Shown one piece after another: positions 11,638-21,592 of a stretch of DNA of 64,000 nucleotides. The translations under genes and the position numbers were made by a program. Positions within the stretch are counted from its first letter, which is position 1; each line of letters starts with the position of its first letter. Origin of the DNA: Macrolepiota albuminosa (taxonomy: Eukaryota > Basidiomycota > Agaricomycetes > Agaricales > Agaricaceae); contig JAMWFC010000049.1 in the NCBI GenBank assembly GCA_027475525.1, positions 5,812,947 to 5,876,946 on the forward strand, in the 5' to 3' direction. Below the pieces are notes generated by a model. The model searched no databases. It was not told the DNA's origin and saw only the letters and a list, made by a program, of their open reading frames with translations.

Positions 11638-12467
11638 CTCCTCCAGACATGAAGTTTGGGTACACCATTCACCCCTTTCAGATGGTTGAGTATTTGTTGT
11701 ACAACCGGAAGCTATGCCGGAATGGAGGACGCACCCAAAAAGCCATCCCCCTCGGGTTCGACACCTTTACAAAGATCTTCAATTCGGTACCTGCTGATCA
11801 ATATAAGTATCGGTTCGCCACGTACGACGATGATGCTGGTAGATGGAGAGCACCTGAGCATCGGGTCCGATCCGAGCATATCCGCACCCGTTTTGTGGAC
11901 AATAAACGATACCGCGACCTTATCACTATGGGCCTGATATCTAACCGTGGACACGTCAACTCAGTCATGCTCAATACCACCATGGCTGCGTTGCAGCAGC
12001 CTCACATCGCCAACTCGACCAAGAACTACTTCTACCAGCGACGTCGTGACAAGCGTCGGGAGCAGGACAACGAGGACAGTGATGAGTCCTACTCCAAGGA
12101 GAGCGATGAAGAGGACTTATCTGACAATGAGTCGCGTCGTGATCGATCACGTTCACCCACTCATGGTTCCAAATCAAGTAATCTGCCTCCCGCGCTGCCC
12201 AGCTCGCAGATAACCGCTCCGCATGGATCCCAGCCTGTACCTTCGAGCAAGGAAGTTGGAAGGAACTCCCAAGGCAGTCCTGTGGTTAGAGGGGCAGATG
12301 GAACCTTTTTAGAAAATCGATACGCACCTGATAGCCCCCGAGGGACTTGCAATCCCTCTATCCTGATGGGCCCTATCTCAGAAGATGTTCAGATGAAGAA
12401 TTTGGAGTCTGCCAAGACCCACGACGTGTTGTACGACCCCGACTTCGATCTAGACCTCAATGTTTGA
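11487..12467 (+). CDS. Extra ORF after pol in Gypsy A (unknown function)
   Basis: An open frame of 326 codons overlaps the end of pol by 151 nt in another frame. A second possible start, ATG 11649 (MKFGYTIHPFQMVEYLLYNR), lies 12 nt after the pol stop and would give 272 residues, which is the more natural choice for reinitiation. The first 180 residues look globular (GFDTFTKIFNSVPADQYKYR, GLISNRGHVNSVMLN). The rest is acidic and Ser/Arg-rich (EDSDESYSKESDEEDLSDN, SRRDRSRSPT), then Pro/Ser-rich. There is no signal peptide, membrane span or cysteine pattern, so it is not an envelope protein despite its env-like place. It has no internal stops, unlike gag-pol of the same copy. I recognise no domain. 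Confidence 0.6.
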   Translation: MPVYRSRRGRGGATGPFGHRSHRYGRNLSPPEQPRHPWIHQDSKTQLVCLTPPDMKFGYTIHPFQMVEYLLYNRKLCRNGGRTQKAIPLGFDTFTKIFNSVPADQYKYRFATYDDDAGRWRAPEHRVRSEHIRTRFVDNKRYRDLITMGLISNRGHVNSVMLNTTMAALQQPHIANSTKNYFYQRRRDKRREQDNEDSDESYSKESDEEDLSDNESRRDRSRSPTHGSKSSNLPPALPSSQITAPHGSQPVPSSKEVGRNSQGSPVVRGADGTFLENRYAPDSPRGTCNPSILMGPISEDVQMKNLESAKTHDVLYDPDFDLDLNV

Positions 12468-12747
12468 AGACGGGTTGTCCTGCGGTCTATACGTCGACCC
12501 TCGAAGTTCAAAGTTCGATATTATTAACCCTCAATGGTCAATTCTGGCCAATCTCCCACAATCCTTTAACATCGTTGGTTCGATCCCCACTCTTCCTTGC
12601 TTTTCCTATTTGACAAGTGCTAATTGATATCACAATAATTACATTACCTATTGATTCCCTCTCCTTTGACTTTCTCGGTTCACCATCAGTTTATTCACTA
12701 GTTATCTTGAAGCCAAGCCAGGACCACCCGTTCGGCTGGAGGGCGTA

Positions 12748-12956
12748 TGTAGCAGTTTGTGACTACGTGACCCTTATACCCATATGTTTTACTCTACTTA
12801 CATCACACTCCTTGACTACCGCTTACCTATCCTATAAGTACCTAACCGAATGTTGTAGTTAGGCAGTTTTGCAATCGAGGACTTACAACAGTTCACACTG
12901 CGGGACTCTACTCAGTGTGCCATGACCCAATCCTAATCCGGCTGGCTCACGTCACA
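12748..12956 (+). repeat. 3' LTR of Gypsy A
   Basis: A 209-bp LTR, with four differences from the 5' copy. It is preceded by a purine-rich stretch (GGCTGGAGGGCG, 12734-12745) that probably serves as polypurine tract; the same tract precedes the LTR relic at 42443. Positions 12468-12747 are non-coding 3' sequence of the element. Confidence 0.9.
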
Positions 12957-12961
12957 TATGA

Positions 12962-13430
12962 CTATCTCTAACATTTTCAAAAAATACCAAAAAAAACATA
13001 GAAAAAGTTCAAGTAAAAGGTGCATTGTCATTTTCAAGCTGAGAGTTCTGTACATGTAGGAGATGAGTGGACATAAAGGACAAGGTTGATGCGCAGCAAA
13101 GGGCTGGCCTGTAAACCACAAGGAACGAGAAATTCTCTCGATGACCACCACTCTCCACAATCTTCACCGCACTCTTGTGCAAGTTTACCCTCCCACCCAA
13201 GAAAAGAAAAACAGATCAGAACAGCAATCAAATGATCAAACAAACTCAACAAGTCACCACCACCACTCCTCCATGGATTGCTTTACCGTCCTCACTTCAA
13301 TGCTGATACTGGAAACCAAGAGCCCCTCTAAAGTCCAGGACACAGAGGAAGATTAACAAGTCAGGTGAGTTTTTGCTTCCATTGAGTTGATCTGGCCATA
13401 CTGTCTCTCAGCAGATACCATTGAGTAGCC
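12962..13430. other. Intergenic stretch
   Basis: A-rich, with no protein-like frame that I trust. The open frame at 13141-13356 (His/Gln-rich, no splice context) is weak. Confidence 0.3.
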
Positions 13431-13685
13431 GTCTGATTGGTCAAGCAGGGTTCAGCTCAGAGTGAGTAGTAGTTTGTGTACAAGCTGCAGAGCACATGTG
13501 ATCATGATCCGTGAATGGTAGTAGGACCCCTGAAAGCCCCACAGGGCCTCTGATTTTTTTTCAGGCAAGAATTGAGAAATTTTGGACCAAATGCAACAGG
13601 GCTATTAAGGTAAAAATGCCCAAAATCACGTCAAAATGTGTGAGGAATTGTTCAGGTAAAAAGTGGCCTCAAGCGCTGAAGCAAG

Positions 13686-14992
13686 ATGTCTGTCCCAGTA
13701 AAATTGGTCCAGTCTCACCAAAAAAATTTGAAGTTCAAGCTAGTCGGAGCTGATGGTAAGGGTCAGGGAAGGGTCGACAAGATTGAAAAGACTTCATTAG
13801 TTCTAACTTGGCAATCTCAATTTCAAATATGCAACTTAAATATGTTTTCAATGATCCACAATCAAATTCAAGTGGCAATAACACGCCAAGTCTTCAGTGT
13901 TGAAATTTATTCTATCCCTGTAAATGCAACCACCCAATACTCCAGAGGTCTTTGACCTTGCTGACAAAGCTTCTTTTGACCTCCAGACATGGATTGTGTT
14001 GGAATCTAACTCAGCAGCTGGCTTATTCTAGATGCAACCGACACCTAGATGAATATGTGGTAAGTATCAATCTAGGTAACCGTATGTTAGTTGTGTGTAG
14101 TGTAGATAGCGATGACAGGCAGCGTACCCTCAGATCACATAAACTGAACTGAGGGTATCGGTGCTGTCTGTTGAATATATAAGTGTTTCTTGTACAAAGG
14201 AAGTGAATGGTCTTCATGACCCTGATGTTGTGTCCATGGTACTCCTTTGCTCATCACACATATCACATCCTAACAGATTGGAGTTGGAAAGCCCTACCCT
14301 GAACCAGGCAAAGTACTGTTTGGTCTTCACGAGTACTGTGAATTGTGCCTTGCTGTTCCAAATGATTTCAAAGAGACACACTATCCCTCAAAGTCGCTGG
14401 GAGTCAAAGACTTTCTCAAATTTCAGTTTTTACCTTCGACACATGGTCTTGTTAGCCTAAATCCCAAAAAATACTTCAGTCCTTCATCTCCAAATGCTAA
14501 CATCGAGATCCTGCACACTCGTCCAATTCCTCCACTCAATACCGTTACAAAGCTCCTTGAGCATGCAAAGCAAGCAATATTAGACAACATTGTTCTTGGT
14601 AAATGCATGTCAAATCTCTTGAACTAGATATATACCTTGCTGACTTCTAAGCAGTTCTTGCAATATATTCAAAGCTTTTTAGCAAAGGTGGCCGACACGG
14701 TTTTATCATGGACTCATCAAATATCTGTGCCATTTTGAATATCACTATTCAAGTCTTTGAACATCAACTTGGATCACAATTTTGTGCATTATCAACATCT
14801 CAATCACTTCTTGTCAATCGTTATGATCTCATTCCTTCATCCACCTTTCTTTACATGCTCTGTGATAAACCAACTGGAACTGATGCTTGCTGGATGATTT
14901 CAGCAACCGATTGGTCATTCTTCAAGCAACTCAAAGCCAGTAAAGAAAAAATTGTCGTGGCTGTTGTAGCATTGTGTAGTGGCCAAGATTAA
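13686..14992 (+). pseudogene. Decayed gene of unknown function inside the short-TIR unit
   Basis: Protein-like pieces follow one another on the plus strand in changing frames: MSVPVKLVQSHQKNLKFKLV (13686); VFDLADKASFDLQTWIVLES (about 13950); HDPDVVSMVLLC with HPNRLELESPTLNQ (about 14215-14300); YCELCLAVPNDFKETHYPS and LPSTHGLVSLNPKKYFS (about 14330-14490); and IPSSTFLYMLCDKPTGTDA (about 14840). The hairpin repeat at 14043-14157 interrupts it. This looks like a multi-exon gene broken by indels and insertions. I do not recognise the family and could not define introns reliably. Confidence 0.35.
14043..14157. repeat. Double-hairpin repeat, locus 2
   Basis: Two inverted repeats lie in a row: ACCTAGAT (14043-14050) with ATCTAGGT (14070-14077), then TACCCTCAG (14125-14133) with CTGAGGGTA (14149-14157). 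The same two stems in the same order occur at 41713-41830. Confidence 0.55.
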
Positions 14993-14999
14993 TATGACT

Positions 15000-15405
15000 A
15001 TTCTGCAGCTATATCTTGTGGTCCTAGTGGATATCTTACTTTTTTTTTGCATACCTAAAGGGCGTGGAGACAATTCTTTGCATTGTCAGTTAAAAACAAA
15101 TACATTTTTTCATATGCGTGATTATGATTAAGGTAAAAATTGGGGTCTCAAGATGGCTGATGTTTTTATTAAGGTAAGAACTGGCCAAAATGGTTAAGGT
15201 AAAAAACCCTAATTTTAGTCAATTTTGGATCAGGCATATAAGGAGACTTTTGGGGGTCCTGTGGTAGTGATTGTGTTTGTCTGATTGGTCAAGCAGGGTT
15301 CAGAGTGAGTGGTAGTTTGTGTACAATCTGCAGAGCACACATAATCACAAGTCATAAGTCTGAGTGATTGCAACCATGTTCCGCATCATGTTCTTACTTG
15401 TAAGT
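15000..15405. other. Intergenic stretch, mostly the end of the short-TIR unit
   Basis: No gene is supported. It holds AAGGTAAAA-type short repeats (15130-15210), the right inverted end at 15247-15261 and the direct repeat at 15279-15340. Confidence 0.35.
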
Positions 15406-16038
15406 CAACCAACACTTGACGTACTGAAGACTCTAGCGACCAGTTGGGAATATAGAGCAGCCCTAGCTCTGGCACTCTACTACAGAACTTATGCATTTAC
15501 CCTAACTGCCAGCTACCAGGCCTTCAGCACACTCCATTCACCTATTCCAAGAACAAAGGAGGCTCAGAATGTATAGCGCTAACACAACAGCAGGAGGGGA
15601 CTCTAACTAAACCCTGATCACTTCCAGAAGAAGCCAGCAGCAGGTGCTGCTATTTGACGAGGCACTTCAATCAGAAGTCTAAAAGGATCAATGACGGCGG
15701 CACAGGATATACTTAAATCTGACATCTGGACCTGTCAGGAACTGGTACAATGAGTAGCGCTGATATTAGTGCTCACAGTGTCTGTCGAGGATTTTCTGAC
15801 CATACCCCAGAACAGCCTGGCCAATCGGAGTTATAGTAAAAGTGAGCAGACTTGTATAATTCTAAGTCAATATAGAGTCGCTGCTAGTCGCCATGGGTCA
15901 TAACGCCGTTGGTCGCCGTCATCCATGTGCAAAAGGTCGCCATTGAAAGGTCACTGTTAGAGGAAACCATGAGAAGAGGTGCTAGGAGGTAGTGCTGCAG
16001 ATGGACTTTTTATCTTGGCAAACACAGTAGCGCATAGT
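15406..16038 (+). repeat. LTR-like unit 1 of element C, left part (split by element B)
   Basis: Begins CAACCAACACTTGACGTACTG and matches 25416-26043 nearly base for base. It breaks off at ATAGT (16034-16038), where element B begins, and resumes at 25006. The rejoined unit is about 997 bp, against 994 bp for unit 2. Confidence 0.75.
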
Positions 16039-16113
16039 TGTCAGGTTCCGCTGAATCGGGGGCTTTCCGGGAAAGCGACGCCCTTACGATGCGGACTTGA
16101 TCTACGGATACTC
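16039..16113 (-). repeat. Left (3') LTR of element B, only 75 bp visible before the gap
   Basis: Identical over 75 bp to 24253-24327. The remaining roughly 670 bp of a 748-bp LTR must lie in the gap, because the sequence after the gap is not LTR. Confidence 0.85.
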
Positions 16114-16213
16114 NNNNNNNNNNNNNNNNNNNNNNNNNNNNNNNNNNNNNNNNNNNNNNNNNNNNNNNNNNNNNNNNNNNNNNNNNNNNNNNNNNNNNNN
16201 NNNNNNNNNNNNN
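16114..16213. other. Assembly gap (100 N)
   Basis: Exactly 100 N, probably a placeholder. By comparison with the right LTR, at least about 670 bp are missing. Confidence 0.95.
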
Positions 16214-17116
16214 AAGGGGAAGAGGCGGGCGTCGCCTAGCCCCTCCCCGGGGCCCTCTAAGAGGGCGCGTTTGCCCTCTGGGACCCCGCCTCCGGCTTCC
16301 CCCCCGCGTCTCTCCCCGGCAGTGTTCTCGCCTCTGTCGGGGCGGCCCCTGGGGGCGGATGTGAGGGTCCTGCTGGAGCGCCCGGGGGAGTCCGAGGGGA
16401 CCGACACGCAGAGGGAGTTGGAGGCGGGCCGGGAGGCGCTTCGGCAGCTGGAGGAGGCCCGGGTCGCTCGGGAGGAGGCGGTGACAGAGCTGGAGGCGTT
16501 GCGGGCGAGGTTGGGGCAGGGAGTGGGGATCCTGGAGAGGGCCCCCTCGGGGCAGGAGGCGATGGAGGGTTTGCGCCGCGATCTGGTGGTCGCGCGTATG
16601 GCGTCTCTGAGTGAGTCCTCCGTCGCCAGATCTCTCCTTCTGCTGACATCCTCAGGCTGGGCCCAGGAGCACCGTCTGCTCCTGGATGGGGCGGCCGCGG
16701 CGCTGGCCTCGCTACAGGAGGGGCAGCGTCCTGAGGTGACGACCCCCGGGGTGGAACGCGGCCTCGATCTCCTGGGGCGGCTGGTGGCCGCGCATTGGCG
16801 GAGGAACGTGCCTGCTCCGGGATCCTGGTTCGAGCGGGTCCTGGACGAGGGCGAGCAGCTCCCGTCGTGGGACCAACTGGCCGAGGAGGTGTGGCGGGAA
16901 CACGGTCCGGAGGGGGTGGCCAAGGGGAGGGGGCGGGGAAGGTGGGGAAGGCGGTTCGGGGCCCTCGCTCTAAGGGCCCCCTCGTATGTTTCTTGGTACT
17001 GTTTTTTTTTTGAGGTCCCGAATCCTGTAGTATATGTAACAGTAGAAAAAATGTATATACCTGACTTGCCTAGAGCCCGGGGCGCTACTGTAAAAGAAAG
17101 TACTAAAAGAGAGTAA
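16214..17116 (+). CDS. Antisense ORF at the 3' end of element B, coiled-coil protein, 5' end in gap
   Basis: On the strand opposite to gag-pol, a frame is open from the gap to TAA-type stop 17116, about 300 residues. It begins basic and Pro/Ser-rich (SPSPGPSKRARLPSG, possibly a nuclear signal). It continues with a clear heptad-type coiled coil (RELEAGREALRQLEEA, EEAVTELEALRARLGQ). Then comes an alpha-helical domain with SVARSLLLLTSSGWAQEHR, VERGLDLLGRLVAAHWR and PGSWFERVLDEGEQLPSWDQ. The stop lies 75 bp from the Pol stop, so the two frames converge tail to tail. The composition reads as a real protein, whereas the overlapping minus-strand frames are Arg/Pro/Ser low-complexity. It could be an accessory protein of the element or captured cargo. 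I do not recognise the family. Confidence 0.55.
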   Translation, partial: KGKRRASPSPSPGPSKRARLPSGTPPPASPPRLSPAVFSPLSGRPLGADVRVLLERPGESEGTDTQRELEAGREALRQLEEARVAREEAVTELEALRARLGQGVGILERAPSGQEAMEGLRRDLVVARMASLSESSVARSLLLLTSSGWAQEHRLLLDGAAAALASLQEGQRPEVTTPGVERGLDLLGRLVAAHWRRNVPAPGSWFERVLDEGEQLPSWDQLAEEVWREHGPEGVAKGRGRGRWGRRFGALALRAPSYVSWYCFFFEVPNPVVYVTVEKMYIPDLPRARGATVKESTKRE

Positions 17117-17191
17117 GATCTAGAAAGGGAAAGCAGAAAATATACATGGGAGTTGAATCCCTACTGAGCCCAGAGGCGGGGGTTACGCCCA

Positions 17192-20100
17192 CTACTGCCG
17201 TCTGTGAGTTCTGCACCCGGGGAGGTCGTTTCCCGGGTGCCGTTGTTGAAAGTCCCGGAGTTTGTCGGGGGCGCCTTTGAGGTTTCGGTGCGGTTCCCAA
17301 GTGTCGTTTTCCGGGCCGTATCCCTTCCATCGTACGAGGAAGTGGGGTCGTCCACGAATGTTCCGGGAGTCGAGGATGTCTTCGACCTCGTAGTGGTACT
17401 CGTCCTCGACCTCGACCGGGGGAGGGGGTTCGGGGCGTCGTTCAGGGAAGGGATCCGGGGGGTGTCGTTCCAGGAGGCGGACGTGGAATACCGGGTGCAG
17501 GCCTTTTAGTCCCGGGGGGAGCTCGATTTTGTAGGCGTGAGATGAGACCTTCTTCAATATTTTGAACGGGCCGAGACGCTTGTGATCGAGTTTTGGGGAG
17601 GGCCGGCGGGTGCGGAGGTGTCGTCGATCTAACCATACCTTTGTCCCGGGGGCCCAGTCGGGGGTGTCTTCCCGTTTCCGGTCGGCGTGTTTCACGTAGG
17701 CCCGGTTCGCGGTGTCGATCTCTTCCCGGAGAAACTCGTGAAGGGATTGGAGATCCCGGGCGACCTCGTGGGCGGCGTGCGATGGGATGTCCCGGAGCGA
17801 GAGCGTCAGTCGAGGGTGGTATCCCTTGTTGGCAAAGAAGGGTGATACCCCGGTGGCAGAGTGTGGCGTGTTGTTGTAGGTGAACTCGGCCAGGGGGAGC
17901 TCGGCGCGCCAGTCGTCCTGCAAGTAGTTGACGTACAGCCGGAGGTACTGTTCGAGGGACTGGTTGACCCTTTTGGTTTGGCCGTCGGTTTCGGGGTGGT
18001 AGGCGGTAGAGAGGTTAGTCTTTACTTCAAGTGCCTTACACAGGGAAGTCCAAAACTTGGACACGAAGAGAGGGCCACGGTCGGAGACGATGTCGTCCGG
18101 GAGTCCATGTTTGGCAAAGACGTGCTCGAGGAACAGCCGGGCGAAGTCCGGGGCGGTATCCGTGGTGTGGCAGGGTAGGAAGATGCCCTGTTTGGTCAGC
18201 CTGCACACAACGACGAGAATAGCATCGAACCCTTCAGATTCCGGGAGCTCGACGATGTGGTCCAGAGATATTGAGGACCAGGGGCGTCGTCCGACCGGCA
18301 GGGGTTTCAGGAGTCCATACGGTCGGTGTCGGGGGACCTTGGCCCGGAGGCAGGGCTCGCACGATTGAATGTAACGGGTCACGTCCTTCTTCAACCCTGG
18401 CCAAAAGTAAGTCCGGGAGATGAGCTGGAGGGTCTTACGTATCCCAGGATGTCCCCGGAGCTTGTGGTCGTGGTGTTGGCGAAGGACGTCGTAGCGAAGT
18501 CGGGCGTGATCCGGGACGTAGATGCGGCCGTCCCGGAGGAGGAGTTTTTCGTCGGGGGACAGGGAGAAGGCGGGGTCCCGGTCGGTTCCATCAGGGGGGT
18601 TGCGGGGGTCGTGATCGGTGAAGTACTTGTCTCGGGGGGCGCGGCGAATCTGACTCAGGGTCCCTTCCTCGTTTAAGATCAGTAAGGCATTCAAATGTTC
18701 GGGAGGGATCACCACGCGATGATTGAACGCATTACGTTCCGCCTCGAACGACTTCTTGGGGTAGACGTCCGGACGGCGGGTGAGGGCGTTGGGCTTGGCG
18801 CCAAGTCGTCCCGGGCGGTATTGGATCGTGAAGTCGTACTCCAAGAGGATCTCGGACCATCGGGCCTGCCGTCGACTGAGTTGCTTGGTCGTGGTGAAGT
18901 ACTGCAGGTTATTATGATCCGAATAGACCTGGATCCGGTGCCGGGCTCCCTCGAGGTAGGCCCGCCATTGCTTGAAGGCTTCGACGATGGCGAGGAGTTC
19001 CTTGTCGTAAATGTCGTAGTTGAGCTCGGCGTCGATCATGGACCGGGTGTAGAAAGCGACTGGCCGGGGCTCCCCACCGTCAGGCTCCATCTGTGAGAGG
19101 ATCCCGGCGATGGCGTAGTCGGACGCGTCACATTCCAGGATGATCGGGAGGGCCGGGTCGTAGTGCCGGAGTACCGGGGCGACTGTGAAAGCCTCCTTGA
19201 GCAAGTTAAAGACGCTCTGGCACTTACTGTCCCAGTTCCAGGCGATGTCCTTGCGCGTGAGCCGGTTGAGGGGTTTCGTGATCCCAGAGTAGTTGTCTAT
19301 AAACCTCCGGTAGAAGTTAGCGAAACCCAGGAAGGACTGTACTTCCTTGACGTTCCGGGGCTGCGGCCAGTTGACGATGGCCTCGACCTTGTGGGGGTCC
19401 ATGCGAACACCATTTGGGGATACTATGACGCCAAGATACTCAACTTCTTCCGTATGGAACGAACACTTCTCGGGCTTGGCGTGGAGGTTGTGCTCCCGGA
19501 GGCGTTCAAGGACTTGCCGGACGTGCTTCTGGTGATCCTCCGGCGAGTCGGAGTAGATGAGTATGTCGTCCAGGTAGACTATCACGAAGACGTCGCTCAT
19601 GTCGTGGAAGATGTCGTTCATGAAGTATTGGAACGTAGCGGGGGAGTTAGTCATTCCGAAAGGCATTACAAGGTACTCAAACAGACCATACCGCGTGCGG
19701 AACGCGGTTTTCCACTCATGTCCCGGGGCGATGCGGACGTTGTTGTAACCGGAGCGGAGGTCGATCTTTGTATAAACCTTGGCACTGCGGAGTCGATCGA
19801 CCAGATCGCCAATGAGCGGGAGCGGGTAGCGGTTCTTCTTGGTGATTTTATTGAGTCCCCGGTAGTCGACACAGAGTTGGAGCGAGCCATCCTTCTTCTT
19901 GGCGAATAGAACCGGGGCTCCGGCGGCGGAGGCGGAGGGTTGGATGAATCCCTTACCGAGCATTTCGTCGAGGTAGTCCTTGAGAGCCCGGAGCTCGACC
20001 TCCAACATGTTGTACACCTTGCCGAAAGAGGGGGCAACTCCTTCCTCAAGGTCAATCGTATGGTCGTAGGGGCGGTGAGGGGGGATCTCCTTGGCGTCTC

Positions 20101-21592
20101 CTTCGGAGAATACGTCAGCGAACTCGTGATACTCCGGGGGAACTACTTCTTGGAGGATTTGCTCCTCGGTTTTCTGTTCCGGGGGAATGGCGTCCCCTCG
20201 TAGGTGTTCTTCCGGGAGTGAAGGCGAGGTGTGCAGCTGAAACGTGGGAGTTCCATCCCTCATGAGGCGGGCGAAGGGGGCGGCCCCAATGATCCTAATG
20301 TCGAGTGCGCCCGGGTCGATCGGTGTTGCGGAATCATCGGCCGGAGCGGGTGTGACGCGTGTCTGAGACCGGCAGGGGTAGTTCGGCCCCTTGTACTTGT
20401 TCCGAGGAATGTTTGGGGGTCGATCGGGGGCCTTGCGGTCTCGGATGGGCGGGGGTGGTGCATGCGTGGGGGGCGCGGCAGTCGTCCCGGGGGTGTCGGG
20501 CGTCGGGTCGCTTCCTAGGGCCCGGAGGTGCACGGCGGTCGAGGGGTGGTCTTCGGGTCCCGGGAAGGTCATGGTGAGCGTCCTCCAATCGATATCGGGG
20601 TTCGTGTCGCGCAGCCAGGGCAGTCCCAGCACCATCGGGGTCGATTCGTGAAGTCGCGTGACCAGGAAGTCGGAAGTGAACTTGTAGTTGTTGTCCAGGG
20701 TCACGCGTCCCGAGTGAGACCTTTGGATGGGGCCGGAGGAGGAGGGGGTGCCGTCGAGGCGTTGCAGGCGGAGGGGCTGGTCGAGGGAGTCGTGGGGGAG
20801 GTCGAGAGCGTCGCTGATGAATACTCCGGTGGCTCCGCTGTCGATGAGGGCCGATATCGGTCCCGGGGTGCCGTCCAGCCTGGCATTGATGACGAAGGAT
20901 CGGGACGAGCGGGATTGGAGTCCGGGGGGTGATGGGGGTTCGTCCGGGGGGTCCTTCGGGGTTGGGTTTGAGGAGTGGGGGATGTCGAAGGGGAGTTGCT
21001 GGTTGTCGGGGGTCGGGTCCCGGGTCAGGCAAAGGGTGAGGTGTCGCCAGTCGATGCGGGGGTTAGTGTCCCGGAGCCACGGGAGTCCTAAGACCAGGGG
21101 TGCGGAAGGGTGAAGTTTTGTTATCAACATCCGGAGGTTGTGAGTCTGTCCGTTGGCGAAGGTAACGGGCATACGCACGAAGTGGGTGATGTCCCCCGCC
21201 GTAGAGGCGTCTCCGTCAAAGAGGCAGAGTCGTACCGGGACCGGGAGTCGCTGGGCGGGTTCCGGGGCGAAGGTAGACCATGCTTCATCGATGAAGTTGT
21301 CGGTGGCGCCACTGTCGACGAGGGTGTTGAGGGGAGTTCCGGAGGGGGTGAGGCGGGTTTTGAGGAGGAGGGAGTGCGAAGAGTGGGAGGGTAGATAAGC
21401 CGTGAGGGTGTCCTGTATGAGTGTCGTAGAGCGAAGATGTGAGACCGGGGCGGAGAAGACGTCGGGGTCGATTCCGCAATTTAGGGCGTCTTCCGGGTCT
21501 AAATCGCCGGGTCGTTTTCCGAATACTCGTAGGTGGCGTCCTCCCCTTCGAAGGTCCAGGTGGCACGTCCCATGACCTGTCGTTTGGGGCAC
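17192..21592 (-). CDS. pol: Pol of element B with two protease domains, RT, RNase H, integrase, chromodomain
   Basis: The frame is open for 1466 codons and overlaps Gag by 94 nt in the -1 frame. Domains: retropepsin 1 (DSGATDNF, residues 93-100), retropepsin 2 (DSGATGVF, 251-258), each followed by the same block [17 protein letters not shown] (167-183, 321-337); RT with [18 protein letters not shown] and intact YLDD (673-676); RNase H from [13 protein letters not shown] (818) to PNALTRR, where the family's DALTRR Asp is Asn at 935 (18788-18790); integrase zinc domain with HPGIRKT and CEPC; DDE core Asp 1111, Asp 1171 and GQTKRVN, where the catalytic Glu is Lys at 1207 (17972-17974); chromodomain about 1399-1452 ([14 protein letters not shown]). 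There are no stops. The two lost catalytic residues predict an inactive RNase H/integrase. The initiator is a GTG-like in-overlap codon, consistent with frameshift expression. Confidence 0.92.
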   Translation of the reverse strand: MPQTTGHGTCHLDLRRGGRHLRVFGKRPGDLDPEDALNCGIDPDVFSAPVSHLRSTTLIQDTLTAYLPSHSSHSLLLKTRLTPSGTPLNTLVDSGATDNFIDEAWSTFAPEPAQRLPVPVRLCLFDGDASTAGDITHFVRMPVTFANGQTHNLRMLITKLHPSAPLVLGLPWLRDTNPRIDWRHLTLCLTRDPTPDNQQLPFDIPHSSNPTPKDPPDEPPSPPGLQSRSSRSFVINARLDGTPGPISALIDSGATGVFISDALDLPHDSLDQPLRLQRLDGTPSSSGPIQRSHSGRVTLDNNYKFTSDFLVTRLHESTPMVLGLPWLRDTNPDIDWRTLTMTFPGPEDHPSTAVHLRALGSDPTPDTPGTTAAPPTHAPPPPIRDRKAPDRPPNIPRNKYKGPNYPCRSQTRVTPAPADDSATPIDPGALDIRIIGAAPFARLMRDGTPTFQLHTSPSLPEEHLRGDAIPPEQKTEEQILQEVVPPEYHEFADVFSEGDAKEIPPHRPYDHTIDLEEGVAPSFGKVYNMLEVELRALKDYLDEMLGKGFIQPSASAAGAPVLFAKKKDGSLQLCVDYRGLNKITKKNRYPLPLIGDLVDRLRSAKVYTKIDLRSGYNNVRIAPGHEWKTAFRTRYGLFEYLVMPFGMTNSPATFQYFMNDIFHDMSDVFVIVYLDDILIYSDSPEDHQKHVRQVLERLREHNLHAKPEKCSFHTEEVEYLGVIVSPNGVRMDPHKVEAIVNWPQPRNVKEVQSFLGFANFYRRFIDNYSGITKPLNRLTRKDIAWNWDSKCQSVFNLLKEAFTVAPVLRHYDPALPIILECDASDYAIAGILSQMEPDGGEPRPVAFYTRSMIDAELNYDIYDKELLAIVEAFKQWRAYLEGARHRIQVYSDHNNLQYFTTTKQLSRRQARWSEILLEYDFTIQYRPGRLGAKPNALTRRPDVYPKKSFEAERNAFNHRVVIPPEHLNALLILNEEGTLSQIRRAPRDKYFTDHDPRNPPDGTDRDPAFSLSPDEKLLLRDGRIYVPDHARLRYDVLRQHHDHKLRGHPGIRKTLQLISRTYFWPGLKKDVTRYIQSCEPCLRAKVPRHRPYGLLKPLPVGRRPWSSISLDHIVELPESEGFDAILVVVCRLTKQGIFLPCHTTDTAPDFARLFLEHVFAKHGLPDDIVSDRGPLFVSKFWTSLCKALEVKTNLSTAYHPETDGQTKRVNQSLEQYLRLYVNYLQDDWRAELPLAEFTYNNTPHSATGVSPFFANKGYHPRLTLSLRDIPSHAAHEVARDLQSLHEFLREEIDTANRAYVKHADRKREDTPDWAPGTKVWLDRRHLRTRRPSPKLDHKRLGPFKILKKVSSHAYKIELPPGLKGLHPVFHVRLLERHPPDPFPERRPEPPPPVEVEDEYHYEVEDILDSRNIRGRPHFLVRWKGYGPENDTWEPHRNLKGAPDKLRDFQQRHPGNDLPGCRTHRRQ

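Larger units (their letters stand above)
3508..12956 (+). mobile_element. Full-length Ty3/Gypsy retrotransposon A
   Basis: The element is bounded by two 209-bp LTRs (3508-3716 and 12748-12956) that start TGTAG and end CGTCACA. They are flanked by a perfect 5-bp target duplication TATGA (3503-3507 and 12957-12961). The LTRs differ at four positions (about 98% identical), so insertion is fairly recent. Internally, one reading frame from 3838 to 11637 carries Gag, protease, RT, RNase H, integrase and a chromodomain-like segment, interrupted only by five TGA codons. An extra frame (11487-12467) follows pol. LTR relics of the same family lie at about 39395-39557 and 42443-42655. Confidence 0.93.
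13522..15261. mobile_element. Possible short-TIR element with a decayed cargo gene
   Basis: The ends TAGGACCCCTGAAAG (13522-13536) and, inverted, CAGGACCCCCAAAAG (15261-15247) match at 12 of 15 bases. They are flanked by TGGTAG on both sides (13516-13521 and 15262-15267). Outside these lie copies of a 60-70 bp direct repeat (13431-13498 and 15279-15340, beginning GTCTGATTGGTCAAGCAGGG). Degenerate AAGGTAAAAA motifs recur inside both ends. The terminal match is short and could be chance, and no transposase was found. Confidence 0.3.

Noticed and set aside
12560..12590. GGTTCGATCCCC looking like a tRNA T-arm
   Set aside because: No acceptor, D or anticodon arms pair around it; it is non-coding 3' sequence of element A.
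16102..16923. Long minus-strand frame opposite the antisense ORF of element B
   Set aside because: It is Arg/Pro/Ser low-complexity with no fold signal, and is explained as the complement of a GC-rich coiled-coil frame on the plus strand.
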